A DNA stretch of 64,000 nt from UBA2357 sp041916775 (lineage in GTDB: Bacteria; Pseudomonadota; Gammaproteobacteria; Burkholderiales; Rhodocyclaceae): the NCBI GenBank assembly GCA_041916775.1, contig JAYRYZ010000011.1, forward strand, positions 1 through 64,000, given 5' to 3'. The notes under the pieces are model-generated. The model had not been told where the DNA came from. It was given only the letters and a program-made list of their open reading frames with translations, and did not search any database. Positions within the stretch are counted from its first letter, which is position 1. The number at the start of each line of letters is the position of its first letter. Below are positions 7,847 through 14,515 of the stretch, in pieces. Made by a program: the position numbers and the translations under genes.

Positions 7847-7940
7847 GGGCATCCCTTACGCGCCTTGTGCGCACACCCCGCGGGGAGATCACTCTCCCCA
7901 ATGGCGGAGATGGTCTCCCCTTTTCTTTCTGGAGATCATC
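7847..7940 (+). repeat. Leader duplicate, copy 1 (upstream of the TA pair)
   Basis: From GGGCATCCC at 7847 to ATG at 7941-7943, 97 bp are nearly identical to 8508-8604 (a few mismatches plus single-base shifts). Contains GCGC-CTTGT-GCGC, a GGGGAGA/TCTCCCC hairpin and a ribosome binding site. Here the leader's ATG opens a frame that runs in frame into the antitoxin gene, giving a possible 24-residue extension. Confidence 0.85.
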
Positions 7941-7977
7941 ATGATGCTGTTTCTATTTTCAATCGGCCGTCTTGTGC

Positions 7978-7993
7978 GCGATACTTGTATCGC
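7978..7993. promoter_or_regulatory. Palindromic operator of the RHH-RelE pair
   Basis: GCGATAC (7978-7984), TT, GTATCGC (7987-7993): perfect 7-bp arms, 19 nt before the antitoxin ATG. Such palindromes are the usual site for autorepression by ribbon-helix-helix antitoxins. Confidence 0.55.
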
Positions 7994-8012
7994 ACTCAAC
8001 AGGAGACTCAGA

Positions 8013-8240
8013 ATGCCGATCTCGATCCGACTGCCTGCCGATCTTGAGGCTCGACTCGACGCGCTCGCGAAAGAAACTGGTCGAAGCAAGACCTTTTATG
8101 TCGTTGAGGCGATCAAGCGTGAGCTTGAGGATCTTGAGGATCTCTATATCGCCGAGAAGCGCTTGATCGACATTCGTGCCGGGCGTACTCAGCCTATCCC
8201 GCTCGAAGAGGTGATGAAGCAATATGGCATGGAAGGTTGA
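8013..8240 (+). CDS. Ribbon-helix-helix antitoxin
   Basis: A 75-residue RHH antitoxin. MPISIRLPADLEARLDALAK is the beta strand and first helix; GRSKTFYVVEAIKRELEDLED the second helix; the acidic, proline-containing C-terminus should wrap the toxin. The ATG at 8013 has AGGAG seven bases upstream and is preferred to the longer leader-fused frame from 7941. Overlaps the toxin start by 17 nt, a typical translational coupling. Expected to neutralise the RelE-like toxin and repress the pair through the palindrome at 7978-7993. Confidence 0.88.
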   Translation: MPISIRLPADLEARLDALAKETGRSKTFYVVEAIKRELEDLEDLYIAEKRLIDIRAGRTQPIPLEEVMKQYGMEG

Positions 8241-8493
8241 ACTTGACCCCGCCGCCGCGCGCGAGCTGAGCAAGATTGACCACCAACATGCCCGCCGTAT
8301 TCTGCGCTTTTTGACAGAGCGGGTCGCCCCGCTGGATGATCCTCGTAGTCTTGGCGAAGCCCTCAAGGGCTCTCGTCTCGGAGAATTCTGGAAGTATCGC
8401 ATCGGTGACTACCGGGTGATCGCAAGCATCGAAGACGGTGTATTGCGCATCACCGTGGTCTCGGTTGGACATCGGCGAGAGATTTACCGTTAA
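8224..8493 (+). CDS. RelE/ParE-family toxin
   Basis: An 89-residue toxin of the RelE/ParE fold: MAWKVELDPAAARELSKIDH start, central EALKGSRLGEFWKYRIGDYRVIASI core and the final VVSVGHRREIYR with the basic Arg/Tyr residues typical of RelE ribonucleases. Probably cleaves mRNA on the ribosome unless bound by the antitoxin encoded just upstream. The pair is bracketed by a 97-bp direct duplication of the neighbouring leader, suggesting it was inserted as a cassette. Confidence 0.88.
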   Translation: MAWKVELDPAAARELSKIDHQHARRILRFLTERVAPLDDPRSLGEALKGSRLGEFWKYRIGDYRVIASIEDGVLRITVVSVGHRREIYR

Positions 8494-8507
8494 AACCGCC
8501 CTCACCC

Positions 8508-8601
8508 GGGCATCCCTTACGCGCCTTGTGCGCACACCCCTCGGGGAGATCACTCTCCCCCAATGGTGGAGATGGTCTCCCCTTTTCTTTTGGAGATCAT
8601 C
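8508..8601 (+). repeat. Leader duplicate, copy 2 (leader of the DUF3577 gene)
   Basis: Second copy of the 97-bp repeat. Hairpin A: GGGGAGA (8543-8549) with TCTCCCC (8554-8560). Hairpin B: GGAGA (8568-8572) with TCTCC (8576-8580), directly followed by CCTTTTCTTTT and the TGGAG ribosome binding site. GGGGAGA could alternatively pair with TCTCCCC at 8576-8582, so A and B can compete. Confidence 0.8.
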
Positions 8602-9021
8602 ATGGAAACCACCACTCAAAAAACGCACTTCGACCTTCACGTCAGCGGCCTGGGTTATCTGAACCGGATCCGCGAGGTCAAGCCGAAGAAGGGGCAACCC
8701 TTCTGGGCGTGCAGCATCAACGGGCTTCACGGCGAAGTCGGTGATCCGGAATACACCCGGTTCGACGTCATCATCCGTGGCGAGTTGGCACTGCAGCGGG
8801 TTCAATCGCTGCAGCTCAGCGTGAAGCAGAACAAGAAGGTGCTCATCGCCTTCAAGCTCGGGGACATCTACCCGGATCTTTTCGTCTATGAAACCGGCGA
8901 GAAGAAGGGTCAGCATGGTGTGGCGATCAAGGGTCGCCTGCTGCAGATCGGTCACACGACCATTGACGGGCTTCCTGTCGATTGGGCGGAAGCCGGCATG
9001 CCGGACGATGTGCCTGTATAA
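8602..9021 (+). CDS. DUF3577 / STY4534-type ICE replication protein
   Basis: A 139-residue soluble protein. FDLHVSGLGYLNRIREVKPKKGQPFWACSI and YTRFDVIIRGE closely follow the DUF3577 family start, known as the STY4534-type ICE replication protein of SPI-7/PFGI-1/clc-like elements; GVAIKGRLLQIGHTTIDG matches the family's C-terminal strand. Predicted all-beta and possibly nucleic-acid binding; the precise biochemical role is not established. It has its own structured leader with TGGAG before the ATG. The longer ORF from 8563 starts inside the leader and was rejected. Confidence 0.88.
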   Translation: METTTQKTHFDLHVSGLGYLNRIREVKPKKGQPFWACSINGLHGEVGDPEYTRFDVIIRGELALQRVQSLQLSVKQNKKVLIAFKLGDIYPDLFVYETGEKKGQHGVAIKGRLLQIGHTTIDGLPVDWAEAGMPDDVPV

Positions 9022-9437
9022 TTCAACTCAAGACTCCCTCGGGGGTCTTACCCGAGCACCTGGATGGCGGTGTTCGGGTAAGCCTCCCGGCTTTTGCGGT
9101 TGTTCCTCGTTTTGTGGATTTCGAGAGAAAAATCCTCACCCTTCGCGTCGACGCTCCTCAGGACGCAAGTCTTCGGACTGGAGCTAAATCCTTACGATCG
9201 GCTTGGCAATGACCTGCGCACACAGTATTTGCTCATTCACCGATCGCGCGCCTGGCCTGAACAGCCTACGCATCTCCTCTGCAACCTGGTTACGGGCGGT
9301 CTCGACATCGTGTTCGCACGATTAGAGTCCGCCGCGTAGCTATTTTTGTTCTTTCCATCCCCTCGGGAGTCGATGCTCCCGGACCGGGGTCACGCCTTTC
9401 CGTGGGTTCATTGTTTCCATCCCGGGAGGCCAGCATC
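9022..9437 (+). promoter_or_regulatory. Long non-genic leader region before the DUF3275 gene
   Basis: No convincing gene in 416 bases. At its start AGACTCCC (9031-9038) pairs with GGGGGTCT (9041-9048), overlapping a stronger hairpin CTTACCCGA (9047-9055) with TCGGGTAAG (9074-9082) extended inside by CACC/GGTG; the two are mutually exclusive. Near the end CGGGAG/CTCCCG (about 9363-9382) sits inside CCCC/GGGG before a GGGAGG ribosome binding site. A frame 9094-9339 with only a TTG start is open but unsupported. Confidence 0.45.
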
Positions 9438-10031
9438 ATGTCAGTCACGCTCACAGGCGTTCTTTCCATCAAGTCCGTTCAGGGTAGCCGCGGTGCATTC
9501 AGCGTCGGCGATCTCTCAACCGAAGTCGGCAACTTCCGCATCAAGGATGCCTTGCTCGACGAGTTCGAAGCCGGCCAGTACCACGGTCGATTCGTGATCG
9601 GTCACATCTATCCCTCAAGCTACACATGGCGCGGCAAGGTCAGCGTCGAGATCCGGGCAAAGCTGCTCGAGGTATTGCTGGACGAGGCGCCTGCGCCGAT
9701 GCCGGCGGCTTCGACTGCGAACTTCGAGCATGAGCCCGATCCGATCGATGAGGCGCCCCAGGCGTCTTCCTCGGAGGCGACTGCCATGCAGACGTCTACG
9801 GTCGATGCACCGACACTACCGGCTGTTGCGCCCGAACTTGGGTCAGACGAAGTTCCCGCTGGCGACAGTGACGGTCTGTTCGATGACACGCTTCAGGCGA
9901 TCATCGATGCGGGCGGTCCGGTCAAGCTCGATCCCACGATCAACCGCGAGGTGTTCCGCAAACAGCGGGATGCACTCAAGGCATCGGGGTTCCGCTTCGA
10001 CGCGGCCGCTCAGCACTGGATCAAGGCCTGA
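9438..10031 (+). CDS. DUF3275 family ICE protein
   Basis: A 197-residue soluble protein. Residues 1-80 (LTGVLSIKSVQGSRGAFSVG, then STEVGNFRIKDALLDEFEAGQYHGRFVIGHIYPSSYTWRG) match the DUF3275 family found next to DUF3577 genes in this ICE class. The middle (90-150) is a long acidic Ala/Pro/Ser-rich linker. The last 40 residues (NREVFRKQRDALKASGFRFDAAAQHWIKA) resemble the small domain seen at the C-terminus of several ICE proteins. The ATG at 9438 has GGGAGG upstream. Function unknown; the neighbourhood suggests replication or maintenance. Confidence 0.82.
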   Translation: MSVTLTGVLSIKSVQGSRGAFSVGDLSTEVGNFRIKDALLDEFEAGQYHGRFVIGHIYPSSYTWRGKVSVEIRAKLLEVLLDEAPAPMPAASTANFEHEPDPIDEAPQASSSEATAMQTSTVDAPTLPAVAPELGSDEVPAGDSDGLFDDTLQAIIDAGGPVKLDPTINREVFRKQRDALKASGFRFDAAAQHWIKA

Positions 10032-10466
10032 TCAGCCCCAAGAACCCGCTTTGCGGGTTCACCCCTGCCCGCCTTTCGCCGGCAGCGGTGAGCCCGCAAG
10101 GCTCGATCGATCCTGGTTTTCGGTCATCCGGAACCGAGCCTTTTCCTCTGCACCCTGGCCTTCGCGTGCGGGTGCGCTCAGGACGATCTGAGACGAAGGC
10201 ATCCCTCTATTCAACGCACTCTCCCCCCCTGGCCCTCACCGGGCCATTCGAGAGGGCAGGCATTGCCCTGCTCTGCCGAATGTCCGGTGTTTTTCTGGTC
10301 CTTGTGACCCGCTCTGCCGGTAGTGATCCCACCGGCACCGTTCGCGCACGGCAAGCCTCTGCAAACGTGCCCCATGGTTTTTTCATGGGAGGCTTCATCA
10401 AACCCCGCGGGGCCTCGGTTCCGCTAAGGATCGGCGCTTTCGCTCTACTCAAATGGAGGTGTCAGC
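10032..10466 (+). promoter_or_regulatory. Structured leader 2 (pseudoknot type)
   Basis: A GAACCCGC/GCGGGTTC hairpin (10042-10060, no U-tract) follows the previous gene. The pseudoknot: stem 1 GCACG (10346-10350) with CGTGC (10366-10370); loop AAGCCT (10353-10358) with AGGCTT (10390-10395); hairpin 2 CCCATG (10371-10376) with CATGGG (10384-10389). The pairing segments differ from the other leaders but keep complementarity. A CCCCGCGGGG hairpin and ATGGAGGTG ribosome binding site follow. No gene found in the 435 bases. Confidence 0.62.
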
Positions 10467-10739
10467 ATGAAGTCAGTGCCTGCTGCTCAGCGTCGATTCC
10501 GGGTGTTCTACGGCCTCGCGCGTCGCTATTGGGATGATGCACGCCACTCGTCGCTCGACTGGGTGAGCCGGCGTGAATGTTTCCGGCATGCCGCGCGTCG
10601 CGTCGGCTTCGACCTGGAAGCGTGTGATCGGCTCTACGAGCGCTGTTTCGATCCGCGCATTGAGCCCAACGGCGAGATGCGAAGCTTCAACGAGATGCTC
10701 AGTTGTGAGTTGGATTCGCGCAACGAACAGTTGAGCTGA
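10467..10739 (+). CDS. Hypothetical ICE protein
   Basis: A 90-residue basic, helical, soluble protein (RFRVFYGLARRYWDDARHSS, WVSRRECFRHAARRVGFDLE) with no family I recognise. The ATG follows GGAGGTG eight bases upstream and the structured leader. First of three small genes read in one direction (10467-11167), so probably an operon with the next two. Codon use and GC are like the neighbouring ICE genes. Confidence 0.65.
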   Translation: MKSVPAAQRRFRVFYGLARRYWDDARHSSLDWVSRRECFRHAARRVGFDLEACDRLYERCFDPRIEPNGEMRSFNEMLSCELDSRNEQLS

Positions 10740-10749
10740 CGGTGCGATC

Positions 10750-10926
10750 ATGAACAGCTATCGCGTCACGTTCGATGTCGGCACGGGATACATTGACTGG
10801 ACCGTTGAGGCAGTACGCAAGCCAACAAAGGCTCAGGCCAGGAATATCCTGAGAGCCAAATTGGATGCCAGTTTGCATCGCTATCTTGTGAAGGAGATCG
10901 TGCGCATTCAGTTGGCACAGTCCTGA
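10750..10926 (+). CDS. Very small hypothetical ICE protein
   Basis: A 58-residue frame from ATG 10750 to TGA 10924-10926: begins MNSYRVTFDVGTGYIDWTVE and ends in KEIVRIQLAQS. The alternating hydrophobic pattern at the start and a basic helix after it (KPTKAQARNILRAKLDASLH) look like a compact alpha/beta fold. It fills the space between two accepted genes with 10- and 19-nt gaps, has third-position GC like its neighbours, and would otherwise leave an unexplained 200-nt hole. Function unknown. Confidence 0.6.
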   Translation: MNSYRVTFDVGTGYIDWTVEAVRKPTKAQARNILRAKLDASLHRYLVKEIVRIQLAQS

Positions 10927-10945
10927 CTTCGATCTGGAGGAACGC

Positions 10946-11167
10946 ATGGAAAACACCACCATGGCGCGGTGCGGAGTCCTGGCACTTGAGTGCCTGATGC
11001 TGCGCTTGCCAATCAAGGTTTTGAAGAGCGCCGCCGGGTATTACATCGGAACCTCAAGCGACGATCACGGCCCCGTGTCGCGCGAGTCGGTCGAGTATTT
11101 TCCGACTCACGAGGCGGCCGCTAGTGCGTTGGCTTCGGGCAACTGGACTCAGCGTATGAACCTATGA
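10946..11167 (+). CDS. Hypothetical ICE protein
   Basis: A 73-residue protein (IKVLKSAAGYYIGTSSDDHG, then VEYFPTHEAAASALASGNW). The YYIGT...G.VSRES-EYF-T.EAA..AL pattern suggests a small alpha/beta domain of the sort seen in phage and ICE hypothetical proteins. CTGGAGGAACGC gives a good ribosome binding site. Last gene before the next structured leader. No family recognised. Confidence 0.6.
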   Translation: MENTTMARCGVLALECLMLRLPIKVLKSAAGYYIGTSSDDHGPVSRESVEYFPTHEAAASALASGNWTQRMNL

Positions 11168-11413
11168 TCCAAACCTGGCCAGCCACCCCTTGCGGGAGGC
11201 GGCTTTTTCGAGGGAATCACGTTTCCTGGGAAAAGCCGTAACAACGGCAAGCGATGTTTCACCGCCGATCGCCGGTTTCGCGATCACCTTTCATGCCGGC
11301 AAGCCCTTGCAACCGGCAGCGCATGATGCGCAGGGCTCAATCGTTTCATCAACCCACCCCGGGGATGTTCATCCCTGCGGGGCATGGCGTCCCCTTTTCT
11401 TTTGGAGAACGTC
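11168..11413 (+). promoter_or_regulatory. Structured leader 3 (long, pseudoknot type)
   Basis: In order: a GC-rich stem leading to CGGCTTTTT, whose T-tract can instead pair with GAAAAGCCG about 25 nt later; hairpin GATCGC/GCGATC; pseudoknot stem 1 GCCGG (11295-11299) with CCGGC (11313-11317), loop AGCCCT (11302-11307) with AGGGCT (11332-11337), hairpin 2 GCGCA (11319-11323) with TGCGC (11327-11331); then GGGGAT/ATCCC and GGGG-CATGGCGT-CCCC hairpins, TTTTCTTTT and TGGAG. Nearly the same sequence occurs at 12781 and 14280. Confidence 0.7.
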
Positions 11414-11920
11414 ATGCAGATGATTGATCTGGCCCCGACCTGGGGCGAATTTGGGCTTGTCTATGCGCGGCTCGCCGAGTCTGGTGAGCTCGATGCGGTT
11501 CGGGCAATGCGATCTGATGTCTTGCGGGCGTTCGCGGCCGCTCAGACCTTAAGTGCCCTGGCCGCTTCGAACCATCCGCTCACCAACGAGCAGATGGACA
11601 TTGTCTCAAAGGCCCTGCTGTCCGAACTGCGCAAGCTGGGCCTCACGCAGCCTGCGACCCATGAGCCGGGTAACGCGCCGATTGATGACGAAGTCAGTTA
11701 TCGAGTGTTTGATCCCGTGTGCCAAGCCACGCTTGACTTTGCGGATCTGAACAAGGCGATCGAGGCGGTCCGTAATCTGGATGCCACTTACTTTGTGGGC
11801 CTTAACGTGCGACGGGAAACGGTCGGACGGTATGAGCGGGTCGTCGGGCAGTGGCTTCGCAACGGTGTTTCGGTCGATCTTGACCGGATGCTGTTCGATG
11901 CAGCGCTGGGCAAGGTGTGA
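11414..11920 (+). CDS. Hypothetical ICE protein
   Basis: A 168-residue soluble, acidic protein. N-terminal half helical (TWGEFGLVYARLAESGELDA, SDVLRAFAAAQTLSALAAS); C-terminal half mixed (YFVGLNVRRETVGRYERVVGQWLRNG). No domain recognised. The ATG at 11414 follows TGGAGAACGTC at the end of the long leader; an in-frame ATG at 11384 lies within the leader and was rejected. The next gene begins 3 nt after its stop, so the two are co-transcribed. Confidence 0.65.
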   Translation: MQMIDLAPTWGEFGLVYARLAESGELDAVRAMRSDVLRAFAAAQTLSALAASNHPLTNEQMDIVSKALLSELRKLGLTQPATHEPGNAPIDDEVSYRVFDPVCQATLDFADLNKAIEAVRNLDATYFVGLNVRRETVGRYERVVGQWLRNGVSVDLDRMLFDAALGKV

Positions 11921-11923
11921 GCC

Positions 11924-12238
11924 ATGGATCCGCGAATCATGGATCTGCGTGATCAGGCCTATGTCGAGGCGCAGAAGCGCGCTTGGAAAGTGCCACCCCG
12001 GTCGATGATCGTGATGGAGTTCCTGGGGGTCGGTGATCCGTTCTTCGGGGGCACGGCGGACGATCGTCCGCTGGGCATCTCGGGGCGGATCGTTGTTCCG
12101 AACGCACTCGAGGACGTGGCGCATTTTGCGACGATCGAAGAGGCCCATGCAGCGGTTCAGCATGTGCCGAACTTGCGTAACGGCGGTGTGCTAGGCGTGC
12201 TGCCCACATGGAAAAATGAAGAGGAAGTTACCTCATGA
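11924..12238 (+). CDS. Hypothetical ICE protein
   Basis: A 104-residue protein (ILWSMI-like core PRSMIVMEFLGVGDPFFGG, ISGRIVVPNALEDVAHFATI, then EEAHAAVQHVPNLR). The alternating strands and one helix suggest a small alpha/beta fold. Starts 3 nt after the preceding stop and its own stop overlaps the next ATG (ATGA at 12235), so it is the middle gene of a coupled trio. No family recognised. Confidence 0.6.
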   Translation: MDPRIMDLRDQAYVEAQKRAWKVPPRSMIVMEFLGVGDPFFGGTADDRPLGISGRIVVPNALEDVAHFATIEEAHAAVQHVPNLRNGGVLGVLPTWKNEEEVTS

Positions 12239-12780
12239 TACGTGCGACTGAAAAAGCGACGGTCGAATACGATGTCGAAGTGCGAACCGTCACCGCGGAC
12301 CAGATTCTCTTCGCTTCGGCCGAGTCGAGCTGGACGTTTCCTGCAACGAATGGCTTCGTTCCGAAGGTCGGTCAGATCGGCCGGCTCACGTTCGATTCAG
12401 AGCGCTTCAACTTCACTCCTTATGTGGATCAGCGCCTGCGGCGCTCACCGCAACAGGACGTGAGTCGGCTCTTTTGCTGGCAGATCGGAAATCGGGCGTT
12501 TCTAGTCAAGGAGGGCATCTTGCCAGGCATCGACGGTGAGGTGATCCAGGATGATACCGAGACGCTCGAGCTTGATATTCCGTTCGAGTTGATGGAGCTC
12601 TGCGAAGCATCTGGCGTGCAACCCGAAGCACTGTTGCGCGGTTTCATTGCCGACCTGTGCGATCTCTCGAACTCGCGGGATCGGCCGCGTGAGGATGGCT
12701 ATGACTCGAATGGGTCCGACGAGCGCATGTTGGCTCAGGACTGGTTTGCTCGAGCCCATGGCAAGCGTCGCGCCACCTAA
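12235..12780 (+). CDS. Hypothetical ICE protein with a C-terminal CopG-like helical tail
   Basis: A 181-residue protein. Residues 20-100 look beta-rich (ILFASAESSWTFPATNGFVP, VGQIGRLTFDSERFNFTPYV). Residues 115-181 contain LDIPFELMELCEASGVQPEA, LLRGFIADLCDLSNS and MLAQDWFARAHGKRR: the IPFELMELC...SGVQPEALLRGFIADL piece resembles short ICE proteins with a ribbon-helix-helix-like or DNA-binding helical domain. Translationally coupled to the gene before it (ATGA). Followed by a terminator-bearing leader. Confidence 0.62.
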   Translation: MIRATEKATVEYDVEVRTVTADQILFASAESSWTFPATNGFVPKVGQIGRLTFDSERFNFTPYVDQRLRRSPQQDVSRLFCWQIGNRAFLVKEGILPGIDGEVIQDDTETLELDIPFELMELCEASGVQPEALLRGFIADLCDLSNSRDRPREDGYDSNGSDERMLAQDWFARAHGKRRAT

Positions 12781-13030
12781 CTGAACCTGAGCCCCTCCCC
12801 TCGCGGGAGGCGGCTTTTTCGAGGGGCTGATGGCCTCTGGAAAAAGCCGAAGCAACGGCAAACGAAGTTTCACCGCCGATCGCCGGTTTCGCGATCACCC
12901 TTCATGCCGGCACGTCCTTGCAACCGGCAGCGCGCGAGGCGCAGGACTCAATCGTTTCATCCACCCACGCGGGGACGTTCGTTCCCCGATGGGGCATGGC
13001 GTCTGCGCATTTTTTCTCAGGAGAAAAAGC
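12781..13030 (+). promoter_or_regulatory. Structured leader 4 (long, pseudoknot type) with terminator
   Basis: CCTCCC (12794-12799) with GGGAGG (12805-12810), then CGGCTTTTT: terminator-like. GGCTTTTTC can instead pair with GAAAAAGCC about 20 nt downstream. Then GATCGC/GCGATC; pseudoknot stem 1 GCCGG (12906-12910) with CCGGC (12924-12928), loop GTCCT (12914-12918) with AGGAC (12943-12947), hairpin 2 GCGC (12930-12933) with GCGC (12939-12942); GGGGA/TCCCC hairpin; CAGGAGAAAAAGC ribosome binding site. Confidence 0.7.
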
Positions 13031-13225
13031 ATGACGCTTTATGACTGGAAGGCCTTCTTCCGATGGCTCAGTGACGCGAGCAACGATGAACTCATCAAGA
13101 AGCGCGATGAGGTGTCGAACGCACTCGAGTTCGTTCTGAAGGAAAGATCGACGCGTCAAAAAGCCCGATTCATGATCAGGATGATCGAGGAGGAGCTGAT
13201 CGATCGTCACAATCCGGGACGATGA
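13031..13225 (+). CDS. Small hypothetical ICE protein
   Basis: A 64-residue, highly charged helical protein (LYDWKAFFRWLSDASNDELI, KRDEVSNALEFVLKERSTRQ, MIRMIEEELIDRH). The ATG at 13031 follows AGGAGAAAAAGC at the end of leader 4; the longer ORF from 12830 runs through the leader and is rejected. Its 3' end overlaps the convergent gene at 13176-13523 by 50 nt. Function unknown. Confidence 0.62.
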   Translation: MTLYDWKAFFRWLSDASNDELIKKRDEVSNALEFVLKERSTRQKARFMIRMIEEELIDRHNPGR

Positions 13226-13523
13226 GCTGCAGGCCGAGTTCATTGCGGCGGGTGAGTAGTTTGGTCAGACGATCAGCTTCCACCGAGTTGCCGGTCGCGA
13301 TCGCAAGTAATGCGCGCTGTTCCAGTCCGTTTCGATCTTCGCCGAACTGCAAGCGCATGACCGTCAGGTCATAGGCTTCGGCACGTGAAATGCGGTCCTT
13401 GAACAGATCGACCAGTTGCTCGAACTCGTCGTCGTCGAAAGACTGCGGGCTGTTGATCAAGCGTCGAAACAGGCGCTCGGTTTTACCACCTGCGATCACG
13501 GAGAGTTGGGCTTGGCTTTTCAT
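13176..13523 (-). CDS. Probable small antisense-oriented gene
   Basis: A 115-residue frame on the - strand in a block otherwise read left to right. The sequence is protein-like: SFDDDEFEQLVDLFKDRISRAEAYDLTVMRLQFGEDRN, then a helix EADRLTKLLTRRNELGLQLI. It fills a 320-nt stretch with no + gene, and its start lies just before radC leader 5 on the other strand. The 3' end overlaps the preceding gene by 50 nt. No family recognised; could be a convergent regulator. A real gene is more likely than not but unproven. Confidence 0.5.
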   Translation of the reverse strand: MKSQAQLSVIAGGKTERLFRRLINSPQSFDDDEFEQLVDLFKDRISRAEAYDLTVMRLQFGEDRNGLEQRALLAIATGNSVEADRLTKLLTRRNELGLQLIVPDCDDRSAPPRSS

Positions 13524-13544
13524 CCCTGAAGTTTAGCACTGCAG

Positions 13545-13682
13545 CATTGTTCGATTCACCCAGACCGGAAAGTCCTTGTGACCGGTCGCGCTGTGAAGCG
13601 CAGGACTCCATCGTTTCATCAACCCTCGTGGGGATTCCATCCCCAAGGGGCATGGCGTCCCCATTCTTTTTGGAGACGCATC
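13545..13682 (+). promoter_or_regulatory. Structured leader 5 (pseudoknot type) of radC
   Basis: Stem 1 GACCGG (13563-13568) with CCGGTC (13582-13587); loop AGTCCT (13571-13576) with AGGACT (13602-13607); hairpin 2 GCGC (13588-13591) with GCGC (13598-13601). Then GGGGAT-TCC-ATCCCC and GGGG-CATGGCGT-CCCC, a T-rich run and TTTTTGGAGACG. A structured 'radC RNA motif' upstream of radC, integrase and methylase genes is known from comparative genomics; whether this is that motif needs a covariance-model search. Confidence 0.7.
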
Positions 13683-14279
13683 ATGTCCATCGAGAGCATG
13701 TCCGACGAGATGTTGCTTGCAACCCTGGTCGGTCAAGAAGGCGCGCGCCGAATGCTGGCGCGTTCGCAAGGCAATTTGCTGACCGTGGTCCGCGAGGCGC
13801 AGCGCCCCTATGTTGTCCAGGGCCGCAACACCCTGCCACCCAACCCCATCGGCGCCGCGATCGAACTGGTCAAGCGCGCCTATGTCACCCAGATGGAGCA
13901 ACGCAGTTGCTTCGAGTCTCCGGGTGCGGTGCGCGACTATCTGCGCATCCAGACCCGCGATCTGCAGTACGAGGTCTTCATCGTGCTGTTCCTGGATGCC
14001 AGACACAGGCTGATTGCGGCCGAGGAGATGTTTCGGGGCACCCTCACCCAAACGTCGGTCTATCCGCGTGAAGTCGTCAAGCGCGCTCTGCATCACAACG
14101 CTTCGGCTGTGATCCTTTCTCACAACCATCCGAGCGGTAGTGCGGAGCCGAGCACTGCGGACGAGATGCTGACCCGCACCCTGAAGGAGACGCTTGCACT
14201 GGTCGACGTCCGGGTGCTCGATCACATGATCGTTGCCGGTTCCGATGTGCTTTCCTTTGCCGAACGTGGGCTGATCTGA
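13683..14279 (+). CDS. radC: RadC-like JAB-domain protein
   Basis: A 198-residue protein with the RadC/MPN(JAMM) domain in its C-terminal two thirds. The metal-binding signature is complete: the E of LIAAEEMFRGT, then LSHNHPSGSAEPSTADEML with HNHPSG near residue 146 and the downstream Asp. The N-terminal helix-hairpin-helix part is short, as in ICE- and phage-borne RadC proteins, which are often associated with anti-restriction. The ATG at 13683 follows TTGGAGACGCATC. No direct evidence of DNA repair activity for this family. Confidence 0.92.
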   Translation: MSIESMSDEMLLATLVGQEGARRMLARSQGNLLTVVREAQRPYVVQGRNTLPPNPIGAAIELVKRAYVTQMEQRSCFESPGAVRDYLRIQTRDLQYEVFIVLFLDARHRLIAAEEMFRGTLTQTSVYPREVVKRALHHNASAVILSHNHPSGSAEPSTADEMLTRTLKETLALVDVRVLDHMIVAGSDVLSFAERGLI

Positions 14280-14515
14280 GTTCTGATTGCCCCTCCCCCC
14301 TCGCGGGGGCTTTTTCGAGGGATTGAAGATTCCTGGAAAAAGCTTCATGCTAATGGTGTTTCACCGTCGATCGCCGGTTTCGCGATCACCCTTCATGTCG
14401 GCACGTCCTTGTAACCGGCAGCGCTTGAGGCGCAGGACATCATGATTTTTCCACCCACGCGGGGACGTTCGTTCCCCGATGGGGCATGGCGGCTCCGTTT
14501 TTTTTGGAGGCCGTC
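14280..14515 (+). promoter_or_regulatory. Structured leader 6 (long, pseudoknot type) with terminator
   Basis: Terminator for radC: CCCCC (14296-14300), TCGC, GGGGG (14305-14309), C, TTTTT (14311-14315). GCTTTTTC can alternatively pair with GAAAAAGC about 20 nt on. Hairpin GATCGC/GCGATC; pseudoknot stem 1 GTCGG (14397-14401) with CCGGC (14415-14419, one G-U), loop GTCCT (14405-14409) with AGGAC (14434-14438), hairpin 2 GCGC (14421-14424) with GCGC (14430-14433); GGGGA/TCCCC; TTTTTTTTGGAGG. Confidence 0.72.

Noticed and set aside
7941..8012. 24-residue N-terminal extension of the RHH antitoxin
   Set aside because: Opened by the duplicated leader's ATG; the native start at 8013 has its own AGGAG and the operator palindrome lies between. 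Kept only as a possibility in the repeat entry.
9094..9339. 81-codon open frame in the long leader region
   Set aside because: Only a TTG start without ribosome binding site, and the start of the region folds into leader hairpins; the C-terminal part looks protein-like, so a decayed gene is possible but unsupported.
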